64,000 nucleotides of DNA from Glaciecola amylolytica (GTDB taxonomy: Bacteria; Bacteroidota; Bacteroidia; Flavobacteriales_D; Crocinitomicaceae), in the NCBI GenBank assembly GCA_003856375.1, contig CP034120.1, positions 2,232,001 to 2,296,000 on the forward strand, written 5' to 3'. The notes beneath the pieces are model-generated. The model was not told the origin of the DNA. It saw nothing but the letters and a program-made list of their open reading frames with translations, and ran no database searches. Positions 42,545 through 52,462 of this stretch are shown here, in pieces (within the stretch, counting starts at the first letter, position 1; every line of letters begins with the position of its first letter). The position numbers were made by a program, and so were the translations under genes.

Positions 42545-44473
42545 TTATCGTTCAATTTTCAGAAACTTGCCATTCCAATTCCCCAATGCGGTTTCAACTG
42601 TAACGAAATAAGTTCCGGAAACCAAATGATCTATTTGAAGAAGCTTTGAATTACTTTGAAGGACAATTTGCCCGGTTGTATTCCTGATTTTAACAGACTC
42701 AACGGACAATGATTCATCCATCAGGAGCTGAATTTCACTGGACGCAGGATTCGGTGCCAAGACAATCTGCATCATTTGAACAGAACTTCCTATTCCCAAA
42801 TCGGTCAGATGATAACAAGCCGATGTGTCCGAGCAAGTTCCGATAGTCGTAACAACCGCGTAATTTCCATTAACTGAAGGTGCAAATTGCTGATTGGTTT
42901 CTCCATTAATCGGCGCAGAACCATTATTGCAATTCAACCACTGATAGCTGTCTCCCACAGAAGTATGTAATTCGGCACCAACCTGAGTAACTACCGGATT
43001 GTTCTGAACAATATCAATTGTCACGGAAGGTCCTGCCGTTGTTCCGCATTCATTGGTCATTTCACAAATCCAGACACCTTCATCTCCGATAGCCAAAGAA
43101 GCAAAATCAAGTGTTCCGCTTGTTCTGGAATTGTCAATCGCTCCATTTTGCTTCCAGACATACGAAACCGTATTATCGGATTCCAGCTCAAAGGTAAAAT
43201 CCGTGCCTTCGCAAACAGTAAGTGTTGTATCCGTTGCAGGCAGATATCCCGGTTTTCTGCAAACTGCCGTTAAAGAAGGTGTTAAGGGTGAATACCAGCC
43301 CATACCAACCGGAAAACGCCCTCTGGCAACTAACTGATTGGAAGAAGTATTGTACTCAAAAACACCATTTCCGGTTACTCCATAAAGCTTGTCGTTATGG
43401 CCATTGATAAGACTAAAAGGAAAAGGACCAACATTCATATAGAATCCATTTCCATACGTGAAATCCAGCTTTTTCGTGAATTGATCGCTTGCCGGATCAA
43501 ATTCAAACAGGATTCCGCAACCAGACGGAAAGCCAGGTTCCGGGGTTCCTCCATTTGCAGTTCCGTAAAACTTACCATTCGTAGCCTTCATCATTGGAGA
43601 AGGTTGCTGCCCCAAAATTCCCCCTTGGAAATTGTGCTTATTCGAGTATATACTTGTCGCGGGGTCAAAGGAATAAATAACTCCTTTGTTATTTCCTCCC
43701 CCTGATTTTGCAACACTATACAAGACATTATTATAACTGGCAAACTGATTCTCGAACTGATAACCATTACTACCATTACAAGGACATAAATAACGAATAG
43801 AAAAAGCATTTGTCACCGGATCGATTCGGATAATTGACCCAAGACTGGGATTAGGAACCGGGCATTGCGAATTCGTGTAGGTTGTTCCGTAAAGAAACCC
43901 GTCAGGAGCCAAATACAAATTTCCTTCCAGACGATTTCCCAAAGTTGAATTAGTAGTTCCTCCTTGATAAGTAGGTAAATTCAAAGCAGTAGAGATTGTT
44001 TGTGTCGTGGTGTTAAATGAGAAAACAACACCTCCCTGATACGCCCCTCTGATCTGGCCATAAATAATTCCCGGCGATACTTCGGTCAAAGCTCTGAAAC
44101 CGTCTCCAGCCGGATAAACTCCTGTAATATCAGGATTATTTGCTCCAAAATGCTGTAAAACCTTAAACGTGGATGTTGTCAAATCATACTCATAGAACAC
44201 CCCTCCGCTAAAAAATCCCTGATTGTTTAGCCCACCGGAAGTTGTGAAACCATAAAGTTTATTATTACTTGCTGCAAGGAGTGCTCCCGGGTTTTTCCCG
44301 TTGATGGAATCAAAATGATGTACGATCTGTAAATTATCACCTATGGAATCTGTTTTGAAGATGTAGCCATCTCCGTACTGACCTCCGTTACTGACCGTTC
44401 CCCACAATTCTTTCTGAGAAAAGCTGACAGAAGAAATGAAACACAGTGAATAGAAAAGAAGGAATTTTTTCAT
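42545..44473 (-). CDS. Secreted GloVer-repeat protein with T9SS type A sorting domain (642 aa)
   Basis: A signal peptide (MKKFLLFYSLCFISSVSFSQ) is followed by a tandem array of about seven repeats of the choice-of-anchor GloVer type, each with a pattern like LYGTTYTNSQ or LYSVAKSGGGNNKGVIYSFD (about 25-410). Then come an Ig-like module with a cysteine pair and VWICEMTNECGTTAG (about 480), and a C-terminal T9SS type A domain (LAPNPASSEIQLLMDESLSV, VKIRNTTGQIV, LVSGTYFVTVET). The repeats probably form a beta-propeller on the cell surface. The ligand is unknown. The upstream 818-aa cargo gene on the same strand has its own terminator. Confidence 0.88.
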   Translation of the reverse strand: MKKFLLFYSLCFISSVSFSQKELWGTVSNGGQYGDGYIFKTDSIGDNLQIVHHFDSINGKNPGALLAASNNKLYGFTTSGGLNNQGFFSGGVFYEYDLTTSTFKVLQHFGANNPDITGVYPAGDGFRALTEVSPGIIYGQIRGAYQGGVVFSFNTTTQTISTALNLPTYQGGTTNSTLGNRLEGNLYLAPDGFLYGTTYTNSQCPVPNPSLGSIIRIDPVTNAFSIRYLCPCNGSNGYQFENQFASYNNVLYSVAKSGGGNNKGVIYSFDPATSIYSNKHNFQGGILGQQPSPMMKATNGKFYGTANGGTPEPGFPSGCGILFEFDPASDQFTKKLDFTYGNGFYMNVGPFPFSLINGHNDKLYGVTGNGVFEYNTSSNQLVARGRFPVGMGWYSPLTPSLTAVCRKPGYLPATDTTLTVCEGTDFTFELESDNTVSYVWKQNGAIDNSRTSGTLDFASLAIGDEGVWICEMTNECGTTAGPSVTIDIVQNNPVVTQVGAELHTSVGDSYQWLNCNNGSAPINGETNQQFAPSVNGNYAVVTTIGTCSDTSACYHLTDLGIGSSVQMMQIVLAPNPASSEIQLLMDESLSVESVKIRNTTGQIVLQSNSKLLQIDHLVSGTYFVTVETALGNWNGKFLKIER

Positions 44474-44553
44474 TGAAATTCAAATAGTGTAAGATTGGTA
44501 CAATATCACTGGATGCCAATCATCCGATAATATGGAGACTAAAGTACAAATAA

Positions 44554-44581
44554 AAGGGTTGCCTTTTTCAAGACAACCCTC
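44554..44581 (-). terminator. Terminator after the 818-aa T9SS protein gene
   Basis: On the minus strand AGGGTTGTCT pairs with AGGCAACCCT (one mismatch) around a short A-rich loop, followed by TTTTATTT. It lies 21 bp after the stop at 44602. Confidence 0.8.
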
Positions 44582-44601
44582 TAAAATTAAGTCGTATCCT
44601 A

Positions 44602-47058
44602 TTATTTCTGTGAAACTTGCAACTTATGCATAGAATAAACACCATCCAGATTTAAGATCAGGAAATACTGTCCGGTCGGCATATCGCGCTCAGTAATACG
44701 GTTCAATCCTGCTTTCAGGGTATGAACACCTATTTCCTTTCCACTTTCATCAATAATGGTAACAATCGCCTCGTTTTTAAACTCAGGAACGCTCACAGAG
44801 AAGTTTCCATCATTCGGATTCGGGAATATTTCAAATTTTGATGAAGGAGCCATTGACTCGTCCGGATTAGAAGTCCCAGGATTCAGGTTATGAGTTCCCG
44901 GAGGAGAAGCGCATAAAACAGTTTTACATCCTCCGCTGGATACATACACACAAACGGAAGTCGGAGCCGGACCTGAACCTGTCAGGTACAAAACCGGACC
45001 TGTTCCTGTTGGTACTGCCGGTGGCACACTGCCGTTTAAATACCAGGCATAAGTAGCTCCCACCGGAGCACTGCTTGTAATGTAAACATCCGGTCCACCC
45101 ACACCAGGGTTATAAATCGTTGTAAGAACGGTTCCATTACCGTTATAAGTAATCGGGAAGCCTGCTGTAGGGCTATTACCACAAGTTGTGCTTGTAGTAT
45201 GAGTTACGTTAATTGTGTAACTTCCTGCAGGTGCTGTTCCTGATGTTGTAACACTAATTACACCAGTTGTCGGATTGACTGTATACGAAGTAATCAGACC
45301 CGCAGGTGAACTGCTCACGATATAACTTCCATAGAATGGAGACGGTGCATTGGCAACTGTAATAGTTGTTGTTCCTGCAACTCCATAATTCCAGCAATTG
45401 GCTGTAATACCACTTGGTGTAACCGGACCATACTCAACCGGGAAAGGAAGTGATGTAGCATCACACCCATTCGTACCAACCGATACAACATATATGTCCT
45501 GAGGAGGCGGTAAAGTTCCCCCTGGAATTGCCATCCCTGTAGTGCCCGGGCCTGTACATATAATACAAGTCCATCCTGAAGGGAAAAGCCAGTTGTAAGA
45601 CAAACCTGTTGATCCCAAAGCTGTATAAGAAACCGGAGGGCCTCCAACCGGAACAATACAATTCGGTCCGCTGATGACAGGAACATCCGGCTGAACGTTA
45701 ACAACCACACTCAAAGTCGCAGAAGGACAAGAACAAGAATAAGCAGAAATGGTATAAGCATTTGCCGGTGTTCCTACAGGAACTGTCACATTAATACTGG
45801 ATTCAGATCCTGTAACAGGTGTGTAAGTCCATCCCGGAGGAAGTGTCCAGCAAGTCTGATTTTGAGAACCGGTTGAAATGGCAAAATTAGTTGTTGATCC
45901 TACAGGTACACAAGTAGCTGCAGCAGTAATAGACATTGTACCGTCAAATTGTCTGTTTACTGTATAAGGAAAAATCGACGGGTCACAACTTCCATTTGTG
46001 ATTGTCAATGTCAGAATCCCCGGGTCAGCTCCCAATGAGCTAACGGTTACATCTTGATTTTGAACACCACTTTGAGCCAGAAACCAGGAACTGTTCGAAG
46101 ATGTCCAGGAATAAACATATCCCGGCTGAGGGTTGATTCCAACGAAAAACGAAGTTGCTGATACCGGTACACATGCCGGTGGTGGCAAAGTTGTAAACGA
46201 AGGTGGGCCGGGAACCTGCCCGATCGTCTTTGTTACACATGTTCCTGTCGTTGAATTCGGTGGAGTTACATTTCCATCCCATGGGTTGGAACGTCCGAAG
46301 CAGCATTCAATGGTGTACGTACCGGAAACTGAAGACGGAGTCGTAAATGTAATAGAACTCTTATCCGCAGAAGTATAAAAAGTCCCTAAAACAGGGGAAA
46401 TATCCCAATAGTATTCATCTCCTCCGATACCAGCGCTGTAATTGTCACTCGCGATCTGATCTACCGAATAAGTATATGTCGTATTTGGTTCCCAGCAATC
46501 CGGCCCGATGATTTCCGGAACATATCCATCCTGAGTTCCGCTGGTTGGCCAGTTACTTTTGACATATTTCTTAAATATATCGAATGTAATACCTCCTCCA
46601 CAGGTTGCACCAGGATTCGTATAAGAAATCATGACTCTACCCTTACTTCTTGCCAGATAAGCAGCAGAAGGAGCTGTAGATTCAGAAATACGGACATCCA
46701 AATTGTAGGAAGTAATATTTACTCCTAAAATTCCTCCTCCAACAGACTGTACTGCCGGAGCTGGCTGAGAAATCGGTCCAACCGAAAGATCTCCATAAAG
46801 CGTCCAGCCCAAAATGGTATTTCCCATCGGGTTTATGTTAAACATTCCTGCTGAACTTGCCAGATCGGGCATAACAACAATTCCGCCGCTTCCGACAATT
46901 CCGCCGAATCCGGTGGTTCCTCCGGCACCTGCAACTACTACGTTACAGGAAGCAGGCACAGTAACCACAGGTTGTGCCCACGCATTTTTAGAAAATGAGC
47001 ATATCGCCAGGGTCATCAGACCAATGGTAATATGTCGCAATTTTTGAATTGTTTTCAT
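44602..47058 (-). CDS. Secreted PKD-like protein with T9SS type A sorting domain (818 aa)
   Basis: A signal peptide (about 1-29, ending NAWAQ) precedes about 700 residues of Gly/Pro/Thr/Ser-rich beta sequence with several PKD-like or Ig-like modules, marked by repeated patterns such as CWTLPPGWTYTPVTGSESSI, YNWLFPSGWTC and TYAWYLNGSVPPAVPTG. These are the usual modules of adhesive Bacteroidetes surface proteins. The end is a T9SS type A domain: FEIFPNPNDGNFSVSVPEFK, IIDESGKEIGVHTLK, MPTGQYFLILNLDG. Cysteines are frequent and probably disulfide-bonded outside the cell. No enzyme domain is visible. It has a 637-bp upstream gap and its own terminator. Confidence 0.87.
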   Translation of the reverse strand: MKTIQKLRHITIGLMTLAICSFSKNAWAQPVVTVPASCNVVVAGAGGTTGFGGIVGSGGIVVMPDLASSAGMFNINPMGNTILGWTLYGDLSVGPISQPAPAVQSVGGGILGVNITSYNLDVRISESTAPSAAYLARSKGRVMISYTNPGATCGGGITFDIFKKYVKSNWPTSGTQDGYVPEIIGPDCWEPNTTYTYSVDQIASDNYSAGIGGDEYYWDISPVLGTFYTSADKSSITFTTPSSVSGTYTIECCFGRSNPWDGNVTPPNSTTGTCVTKTIGQVPGPPSFTTLPPPACVPVSATSFFVGINPQPGYVYSWTSSNSSWFLAQSGVQNQDVTVSSLGADPGILTLTITNGSCDPSIFPYTVNRQFDGTMSITAAATCVPVGSTTNFAISTGSQNQTCWTLPPGWTYTPVTGSESSINVTVPVGTPANAYTISAYSCSCPSATLSVVVNVQPDVPVISGPNCIVPVGGPPVSYTALGSTGLSYNWLFPSGWTCIICTGPGTTGMAIPGGTLPPPQDIYVVSVGTNGCDATSLPFPVEYGPVTPSGITANCWNYGVAGTTTITVANAPSPFYGSYIVSSSPAGLITSYTVNPTTGVISVTTSGTAPAGSYTINVTHTTSTTCGNSPTAGFPITYNGNGTVLTTIYNPGVGGPDVYITSSAPVGATYAWYLNGSVPPAVPTGTGPVLYLTGSGPAPTSVCVYVSSGGCKTVLCASPPGTHNLNPGTSNPDESMAPSSKFEIFPNPNDGNFSVSVPEFKNEAIVTIIDESGKEIGVHTLKAGLNRITERDMPTGQYFLILNLDGVYSMHKLQVSQK

Positions 47059-47694
47059 AATGGTTTATTTTGTGAATAATGGGTAGTCGTTTCTGTAAAC
47101 GAATCCGCTTACGGTTTTGATTAACCGGTATTTTCTTCAATACGCGATTGTAATGGTTCTGTTCTCTGAGTTTCTCTTGCTTTTGACAGCTTCAATTCGG
47201 GAAAATTCAAAGAGTTTTTGATATAAGTAGTTATCCATCCATAACCCAGTGTGTTAGCCCTCATTTACTATTCCGCAGAGGTTATTTGCGGCTTCAATGA
47301 TTCTGCAACCAGTTGGTATTCTGTTTTTTAAGCGGAATCAATGCCAGACAAATCTCCATATTAAATCCCGGTAGTGAAAGAGTGAAAACACCCTTTTTCG
47401 CGCATCGGTGAAAGCTCCCAAAAGCTCCGTGATTTAACGGAAAGTCAAAAAAGTGAATCTATGAATCAGCAAACAAAAAATATTTTCGTAAAAACCTAGT
47501 TTACAAGCACTAACAATGTTATCCGAATCCGTTTTTTTCTCCGTAGAAACACCTAGAAATATTTCAAAACAACACTTCTCAAACTTCGCAGGAGGAAGTC
47601 TTTCAGAAAATATTCATCTGAATTTTATCTTCCTAAAAGGCTCGTAAAGTTGTTATTTTGTGTATCTTAGATTCGAACTTTAAACATAATCACT
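47059..47694. other. 636-bp intergenic region without a clear gene
   Basis: This gap separates the minus-strand 818-aa T9SS gene from the plus-strand small ORF and response regulator. I found no ORF with coding character, no tRNA and no exact TAnnTTTG box for either gene. The stretch is AT-rich with several T-runs. It probably holds both promoters and a long 5' leader, but I cannot point to a specific site. Confidence 0.5.
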
Positions 47695-48001
47695 ATGGCT
47701 TTTTCAGAAATTGAAAATCGTGGGATTGTTATATCCGAACCGGGAAACAGCAAATCTTTTTTCCCATCTCTAAATACTCAACTTTTTTCAGGTTAATCAG
47801 ACGAAACAGACCCTTGTTTCATTTTTATCCGCAAAAACCCAATTGGTATCCAAAAACCGGATACAATCATGTAACACACCAGTATCCTATTCCGATGAAT
47901 TCAGCATTTTATTGCATAAAAAGAGCGATGGTTTCTTTGAGGCAGCGTTTGATATTCTGTTTGAACAGGTTGGTGTCTTTCGTAAAACTTCAATCCAATG
48001 A
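47695..48001 (+). pseudogene. Small ORF with an apparent +1 frameshift, upstream of the response regulator (101 aa if joined)
   Basis: ATG at 47695 opens a 33-codon frame (MAFSEIENRGIVISEPGNSK, SFFPSLNTQLF) that ends at TAA 47794-47796. Just before this, at a run of six T (47783-47788), a shift of +1 enters a frame that stays open for about 70 codons (QVNQTKQTLVSFLSAKTQLV ... FDILFEQVGVFRKTSIQ). It ends with a TGA that overlaps the response-regulator ATG as ATGA. The overlap is the same coupling seen between real genes in this window, so the second half looks like a genuine coding end. Joined, it gives a 101-aa soluble protein I do not recognise. It may be a broken gene, a sequencing slip in the T-run, or a programmed frameshift. 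Confidence 0.5.
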
Positions 48002-48648
48002 AAACAACCATAAACATTGCTCTAATCGATGATCGTTCGCTATTTCGACAGGGAATGATTTCACTTCTGAAAGAATATTCCGATTTGAATGTTCTCATTG
48101 AAACATCCGGTGAGCAGGAATCTTTTGACCACCTTGCATGGGATGAAATTCAAATCCTGCTGGTTGATCTCGAAGTCGCTGAAAAAAACGGTATTGAGAC
48201 CATGACCCAATTGAAGAAAAAATATCCGGAGATCCGGATCATCGTACTGACTTCCAATTACGATTCAGAGCTGATCTTCCGTTTAACGGAACTTGGAGCC
48301 GATTCATTTGTACCGAAAGGAAAAAACATTGAAAACCTGGTCGAGATCATTCGAAACCTCCATCAATTCGGGTTTTACTACTCGGAAGAAATCTCAAAAG
48401 CATTGATGAAAGGAATTCAGAAACGCAACCAGCAAACGCTATTAACCAAAACAAATTCCTTGTCACACCGCGAAATTGAAGTGATGAAATTGCTTTGTGA
48501 ACAATACACCAATCGTGAAATTGCAGAAATACTAAAACTCAGCCCACGAACGATTGATACCTACCGCGAGAATCTCTTTGTCAAAACAGGAGCAAAAAAC
48601 ATCGTCGGGATCGTTCGCTACGCGATCAACAATCACCTGATCGATTAA
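47998..48648 (+). CDS. NarL/FixJ-type response regulator (216 aa)
   Basis: The receiver domain (1-120) has the acidic pair Asp-11/Asp-12, the phospho-acceptor Asp-57 in LLVDLEV, Thr-85 in VLTSN and Lys-107 in VPKGK, so it should be phosphorylatable. The LuxR-type helix-turn-helix follows at about 150-215 (SHREIEVMKLLCEQYTNREI, then LSPRTIDTYRENLFVKTGAK). No histidine kinase gene is adjacent. The nearest signalling gene is the SpoIIE-type receptor 2 kb downstream. The ATG overlaps the stop of the preceding small ORF. It converges with the M61 peptidase gene 6 bp away. Confidence 0.92.
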   Translation: MKTTINIALIDDRSLFRQGMISLLKEYSDLNVLIETSGEQESFDHLAWDEIQILLVDLEVAEKNGIETMTQLKKKYPEIRIIVLTSNYDSELIFRLTELGADSFVPKGKNIENLVEIIRNLHQFGFYYSEEISKALMKGIQKRNQQTLLTKTNSLSHREIEVMKLLCEQYTNREIAEILKLSPRTIDTYRENLFVKTGAKNIVGIVRYAINNHLID

Positions 48649-48654
48649 ACCGGA

Positions 48655-50433
48655 TTAAATCGTTCTCAACCAATAATCAAACTTATTCTTCGCAGTTCCG
48701 TTCGGTTCCAACTTAAAAGCAGGTCTTTCATACGTGCTCATCTTAACCTCCAGTTCAAGAATCAATTCGTCTCTTGCTATCAGTAATTTGCATGTTTCGC
48801 CTTCTCCCAATCCATTCATATAGCTTTCCAAAGCTGTGTTGTCCACACGCATCTTGTCTACCGAAATAATTTCGTCACCAACACTTAAGCCGGCAGTTTC
48901 AGCAGCACTTCCCGCACGAACTCCTTTTACCTTGCAGTTTCCGCCATCCTGAGTCAACGATGCACCGAATGATACAACTGCTTTTCCGGTATACGTAACT
49001 CCCAATCCGATTTTGCCGAATACTTCATTGTAATTCGGGATTTCTGTTCCGTTTACGTATTTATCGAAGAAATAATCCATATCCTGTCCCAGGAATTTCT
49101 CTAAAGCGTCCTGAAACTCTTGTTCTGTAAATCCGCGATTCTTTTTCGTGTAGAACTCTTCAAATAAGTATTGCATGAAATGATCCAGGCATTTTGTTCC
49201 GTTGAATTTATCAACGATAACAGCATCCAGATAAGCACCCAGAATAGCTCCACGCGAATAATATGTCATCGTTGTATTGGCACTGTTTTCATTCGGGCGG
49301 TAACCTTTAATCCACGCATCATAACTGGAATGTGCAACCGGCTGAACGCGTGATCCGACAGATCCTTCCACGTAATTCAAGGTTCCCTGAAGTTTTCTCA
49401 CATACTCTTCTTTGGTAAAATATCCGGCTCTCACCAGGATCAATTCATCGTAATAAGACGTAAATCCTTCCATCACCCACAACAATGAAGTATAGTTTTC
49501 TTCATCGTAATTGAATGGCCCCAATTGAATCGGGCGAATGCGTTTTACATTCCACAAATGGAAGTATTCATGTGCCACCAACGAAAGAAAATCTTTGTAT
49601 CCGCTTCCGTATGTCCAGCGATTTACACTCAACACCGTCGAATTTGCATGTTCCAATCCTCCTTGTCCGTCTACCACGTTGTGAACGATGAATGTATAGT
49701 TCTTATTCGGATTTTTCCCGCCAAAAACATCGTTTTCAGCTTTGATAATCCGGGCCATATCCACTTTCAGTTCGTCGATATCGTAATTCCCTGAACCGTA
49801 CATCGCAACGGTGTGTTTTGTATCACCAACCGTAAAATCAAATACTTCCTGATTTCCGATTTCGAAAGGAGAATCTACCAATACATCAAAGTTCGGAAAC
49901 TGGAATGTTTCGGATCGCTCTCCCTGCGTTTGAGCAACTGCCTTCTCCAAAGGACTTGTAATCGTTTTAAAATCCTTGTAAGGGAAAACGGTCACTGTTC
50001 CCGACTTGTCCTTATGTCCGTCGAGGTAACAAAATACTCCGGAACTGGAAACAAATCCATGTGTCAGATCCAAAAAGCTTGTTCTAACAGACAATTCGAA
50101 TGCGTAAACTTCGTATTGAACGTTTACTTTTTTGGCTTTTCCGGCACTTACTTTCCAGGCATTTTTAGCAGTTTTCCCCACTTTCAATTCAGCACCTTTC
50201 TCATCGTAAGCCCGAACCAGGTTCACATTTTTCGAAAATTCCCGCACCAGATAAGATCCCGGAGCCCACACCGGCAATTTCACCGTCAAATCTCCGGCCT
50301 TGAACTCGGAAATTTGCATTTCTACTTCGAAATAATGGTTTTGCGGTTTCGTCATTCGCAAATTATAGTGAATCTTCTGTGCCTGAATCATTCCTGCAAG
50401 TCCGAGCGACAATATGAGTAATGCTGATTTCAT
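48655..50433 (-). CDS. M61 family metallopeptidase with PDZ domain (592 aa)
   Basis: A signal peptide (to MIQAQ) leads to an N-terminal beta domain typical of M61 (about 20-190). The zinc motif is AHEYFHLWNVKRIRP (about 285-299), with the HExxH histidines and the distal glutamate in LLWVMEGFTSYYDEL (about 318). A PDZ domain lies at about 480-560 (VRAGSAAETAGLSVGDEIIS). M61 enzymes are glycyl aminopeptidases acting outside the inner membrane. The protein has no T9SS tail, so it should stay in the periplasm. It is transcribed divergently from the SpoIIE-type gene. Confidence 0.92.
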   Translation of the reverse strand: MKSALLILSLGLAGMIQAQKIHYNLRMTKPQNHYFEVEMQISEFKAGDLTVKLPVWAPGSYLVREFSKNVNLVRAYDEKGAELKVGKTAKNAWKVSAGKAKKVNVQYEVYAFELSVRTSFLDLTHGFVSSSGVFCYLDGHKDKSGTVTVFPYKDFKTITSPLEKAVAQTQGERSETFQFPNFDVLVDSPFEIGNQEVFDFTVGDTKHTVAMYGSGNYDIDELKVDMARIIKAENDVFGGKNPNKNYTFIVHNVVDGQGGLEHANSTVLSVNRWTYGSGYKDFLSLVAHEYFHLWNVKRIRPIQLGPFNYDEENYTSLLWVMEGFTSYYDELILVRAGYFTKEEYVRKLQGTLNYVEGSVGSRVQPVAHSSYDAWIKGYRPNENSANTTMTYYSRGAILGAYLDAVIVDKFNGTKCLDHFMQYLFEEFYTKKNRGFTEQEFQDALEKFLGQDMDYFFDKYVNGTEIPNYNEVFGKIGLGVTYTGKAVVSFGASLTQDGGNCKVKGVRAGSAAETAGLSVGDEIISVDKMRVDNTALESYMNGLGEGETCKLLIARDELILELEVKMSTYERPAFKLEPNGTAKNKFDYWLRTI

Positions 50434-50452
50434 TCCTGAATTTTAATTTAGC

Positions 50453-50460
50453 CAAATATA
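50453..50460 (-). promoter_or_regulatory. -7 box of the M61 peptidase gene
   Basis: TATATTTG on the minus strand, exact TAnnTTTG, 19 nt before the ATG at 50433. Confidence 0.65.
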
Positions 50461-50525
50461 ATTGTTTCCGAAGAAATTCATCATTTTCTAATCCGTGTTA
50501 ACAGCAATTTGACATGCGATTCATA

Positions 50526-50553
50526 TTGTAGCAAAAGGAAGACCTGATTTTTG
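50526..50553 (+). promoter_or_regulatory. Probable promoter of the SpoIIE-type phosphatase gene
   Basis: TTG (50526-50528), 17 bp, then GATTTTTG (50546-50553, one mismatch to TAnnTTTG). The box ends 4 nt before the ATG at 50558, so the message would have little or no leader. Confidence 0.5.
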
Positions 50554-50557
50554 CAAC

Positions 50558-52459
50558 ATGAAAAAATCGCTGGTTACCGTCCTGGGAGGGTTTGGTTTTG
50601 TGTTGTTGGTATTTGCATCTATATCCTGGTATTTCAATCAAAAAATCCATGAAAAACAAGCCATTCTCCTAAAGCTGGACAGTCTGTCAACCCAAATTCA
50701 GGAACACAAAGATTGGATGGAACACCTGACCAATCAGCGTTTCTGGTACGACTCCATTGCCAAAGACGAAACAAATTACCGCAGAAAAAACACTTATGCG
50801 CACGAATTGATCCGCGAAAACCTGGTCAATACCTTTGAATCTTCTGATCGAAGAAACGAGCAGAATTTATTGGCCAGACTCGATCATTTACTGCTTACCG
50901 AAGACCGGATTCTGAATGATATTGCCAAAATCGGCTTTAAAGAACACGGATACATCGGGAAGATGCGTGAGGTAATTCACCAGATTGAAAAAGAATTTCC
51001 GCAATTCGAAGAGCAAATTCTGAGCTTACGCAGGCATGAAAAGGATTATATCATGCGAAATGACGAACATTATGCTTTGTCGCTTCACAATGAAATTGCT
51101 GTCTGGAAAGCCAGCGGACACTATCCGAAAGGCTTGAATCAATACCTGGAATATTTTGATTCGGTGAGAAACCGTTTTCAATTGCTTTTTGCGATCCCGA
51201 ACAAAAACCACTATTCTTCCTGGTCTTTGAATATTTCTAACATTCAGGCCAATCTGCGGGTAATTCGGGGCGATTTTATCCGGGAATCCTATTCGCTCTC
51301 CAACGATTCGATGAGAATGCAATACATCGTATCTGCAATTGCTTTTTTAGCGCTTATTTTCGGAAGCATTTACATTATCCGCAACATTACGCTGCAGGTA
51401 ACACGTCTGCAAAAAAACATGAACGAATTCATTGCTTCCAATTATCAGGCAGACGAAACAATTTCACATCAGCTTCCTAAAAATGAAATCGGACAGATCA
51501 GCATTCAATTTCTTAAAATGGCCCGAAAGATCAAGTGGGATGTCCATTTACTGGAAGACCGCGTTTCGAGAAGAACGGTCGCATTGCAGGAAAAGAACGG
51601 CCAATTGGAAAAGCAGCATACCGAAATGATGGACAGTCTGCGCTATGCTCAAAAACTGCAGGAATCGCTGCTTGTATCCAGAAAACAACTTTCCCAGCAT
51701 TTCGAACAGGTTCACGTGCACTATTCCCCTAAAAACCTGGTTGGAGGAGATTTTTACTGGATGAAGAGTTTTCGTGAAAACGGAAATGAAAAAGTCTTGT
51801 TTGCTATCGCCGATTGTACCGGACATGGCGTTCCCGGAGCTTTGTTGAGTGTTTTGGGAATGAATACCCTCGATGAATTATTCGCAGACGGACTGCGCAA
51901 AACCAATGAATTGCTGGATTCACTGCGCAAAACCATTTTGAGACGAATCAGCTCTGATGAAGAACAGCGTATGGACGGAATGGATATCGCGATCTTCTGT
52001 CTGGATAAGAAAACACGGGAACTGCACTTCTCCGGAGCACAAATGCCTTTGTGGATTGTGCGCGATTCGGAAGTCATCGAACTGAACGGAGAACGTGTTC
52101 CGATTGGTTTCACCTACCTGAATCACCTGGAATTTAAATCGGAAAGAATCCTGTTGGAGGAAAACGACAAGTTGATTGTATTTACGGACGGAATTGTAGA
52201 TCAGTTCGGGAAAGAATCCAACAAGAAATTCGGTAAGAAGCAGCTGCGCCACCTCCTTTCGCGCTCTTCCAATCAAAACGGCAGCGTACTTTACAATCGT
52301 TTGATGAACCAGTTTTCATTCTGGAAAGGCGAAGGCGAACAAACAGATGATTGCACCTTTATGATTCTGGAACCGAAGTTTGTGCGCTCAAGAACAACGA
52401 CTAAAAACGAAGTTCCTGCTGTGAAAGAAGAAATAGAAATCCAACAAGCCCATTCGTAA
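50558..52459 (+). CDS. Membrane receptor with HAMP-like linker and SpoIIE/PP2C phosphatase domain (633 aa)
   Basis: Topology is that of a sensor: TM1 (about 7-25), a periplasmic helical domain (about 28-250), TM2 (about 254-274), a HAMP-like linker (about 276-330), a coiled coil (about 330-380) containing the Bacteroidetes motif DSLRYAQKLQESLL, and a SpoIIE-type Ser/Thr phosphatase domain. Metal-binding motifs are VGGDFYW (about 395-401), IADCTGHGVPGALLSVLG (about 417-434) and VFTDGIVDQF near 545. It probably dephosphorylates an anti-anti-sigma factor or similar partner in response to an outside signal; no partner gene is adjacent. A basic tail ends the protein. Confidence 0.9.
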   Translation: MKKSLVTVLGGFGFVLLVFASISWYFNQKIHEKQAILLKLDSLSTQIQEHKDWMEHLTNQRFWYDSIAKDETNYRRKNTYAHELIRENLVNTFESSDRRNEQNLLARLDHLLLTEDRILNDIAKIGFKEHGYIGKMREVIHQIEKEFPQFEEQILSLRRHEKDYIMRNDEHYALSLHNEIAVWKASGHYPKGLNQYLEYFDSVRNRFQLLFAIPNKNHYSSWSLNISNIQANLRVIRGDFIRESYSLSNDSMRMQYIVSAIAFLALIFGSIYIIRNITLQVTRLQKNMNEFIASNYQADETISHQLPKNEIGQISIQFLKMARKIKWDVHLLEDRVSRRTVALQEKNGQLEKQHTEMMDSLRYAQKLQESLLVSRKQLSQHFEQVHVHYSPKNLVGGDFYWMKSFRENGNEKVLFAIADCTGHGVPGALLSVLGMNTLDELFADGLRKTNELLDSLRKTILRRISSDEEQRMDGMDIAIFCLDKKTRELHFSGAQMPLWIVRDSEVIELNGERVPIGFTYLNHLEFKSERILLEENDKLIVFTDGIVDQFGKESNKKFGKKQLRHLLSRSSNQNGSVLYNRLMNQFSFWKGEGEQTDDCTFMILEPKFVRSRTTTKNEVPAVKEEIEIQQAHS

Positions 52460-52462
52460 TTC

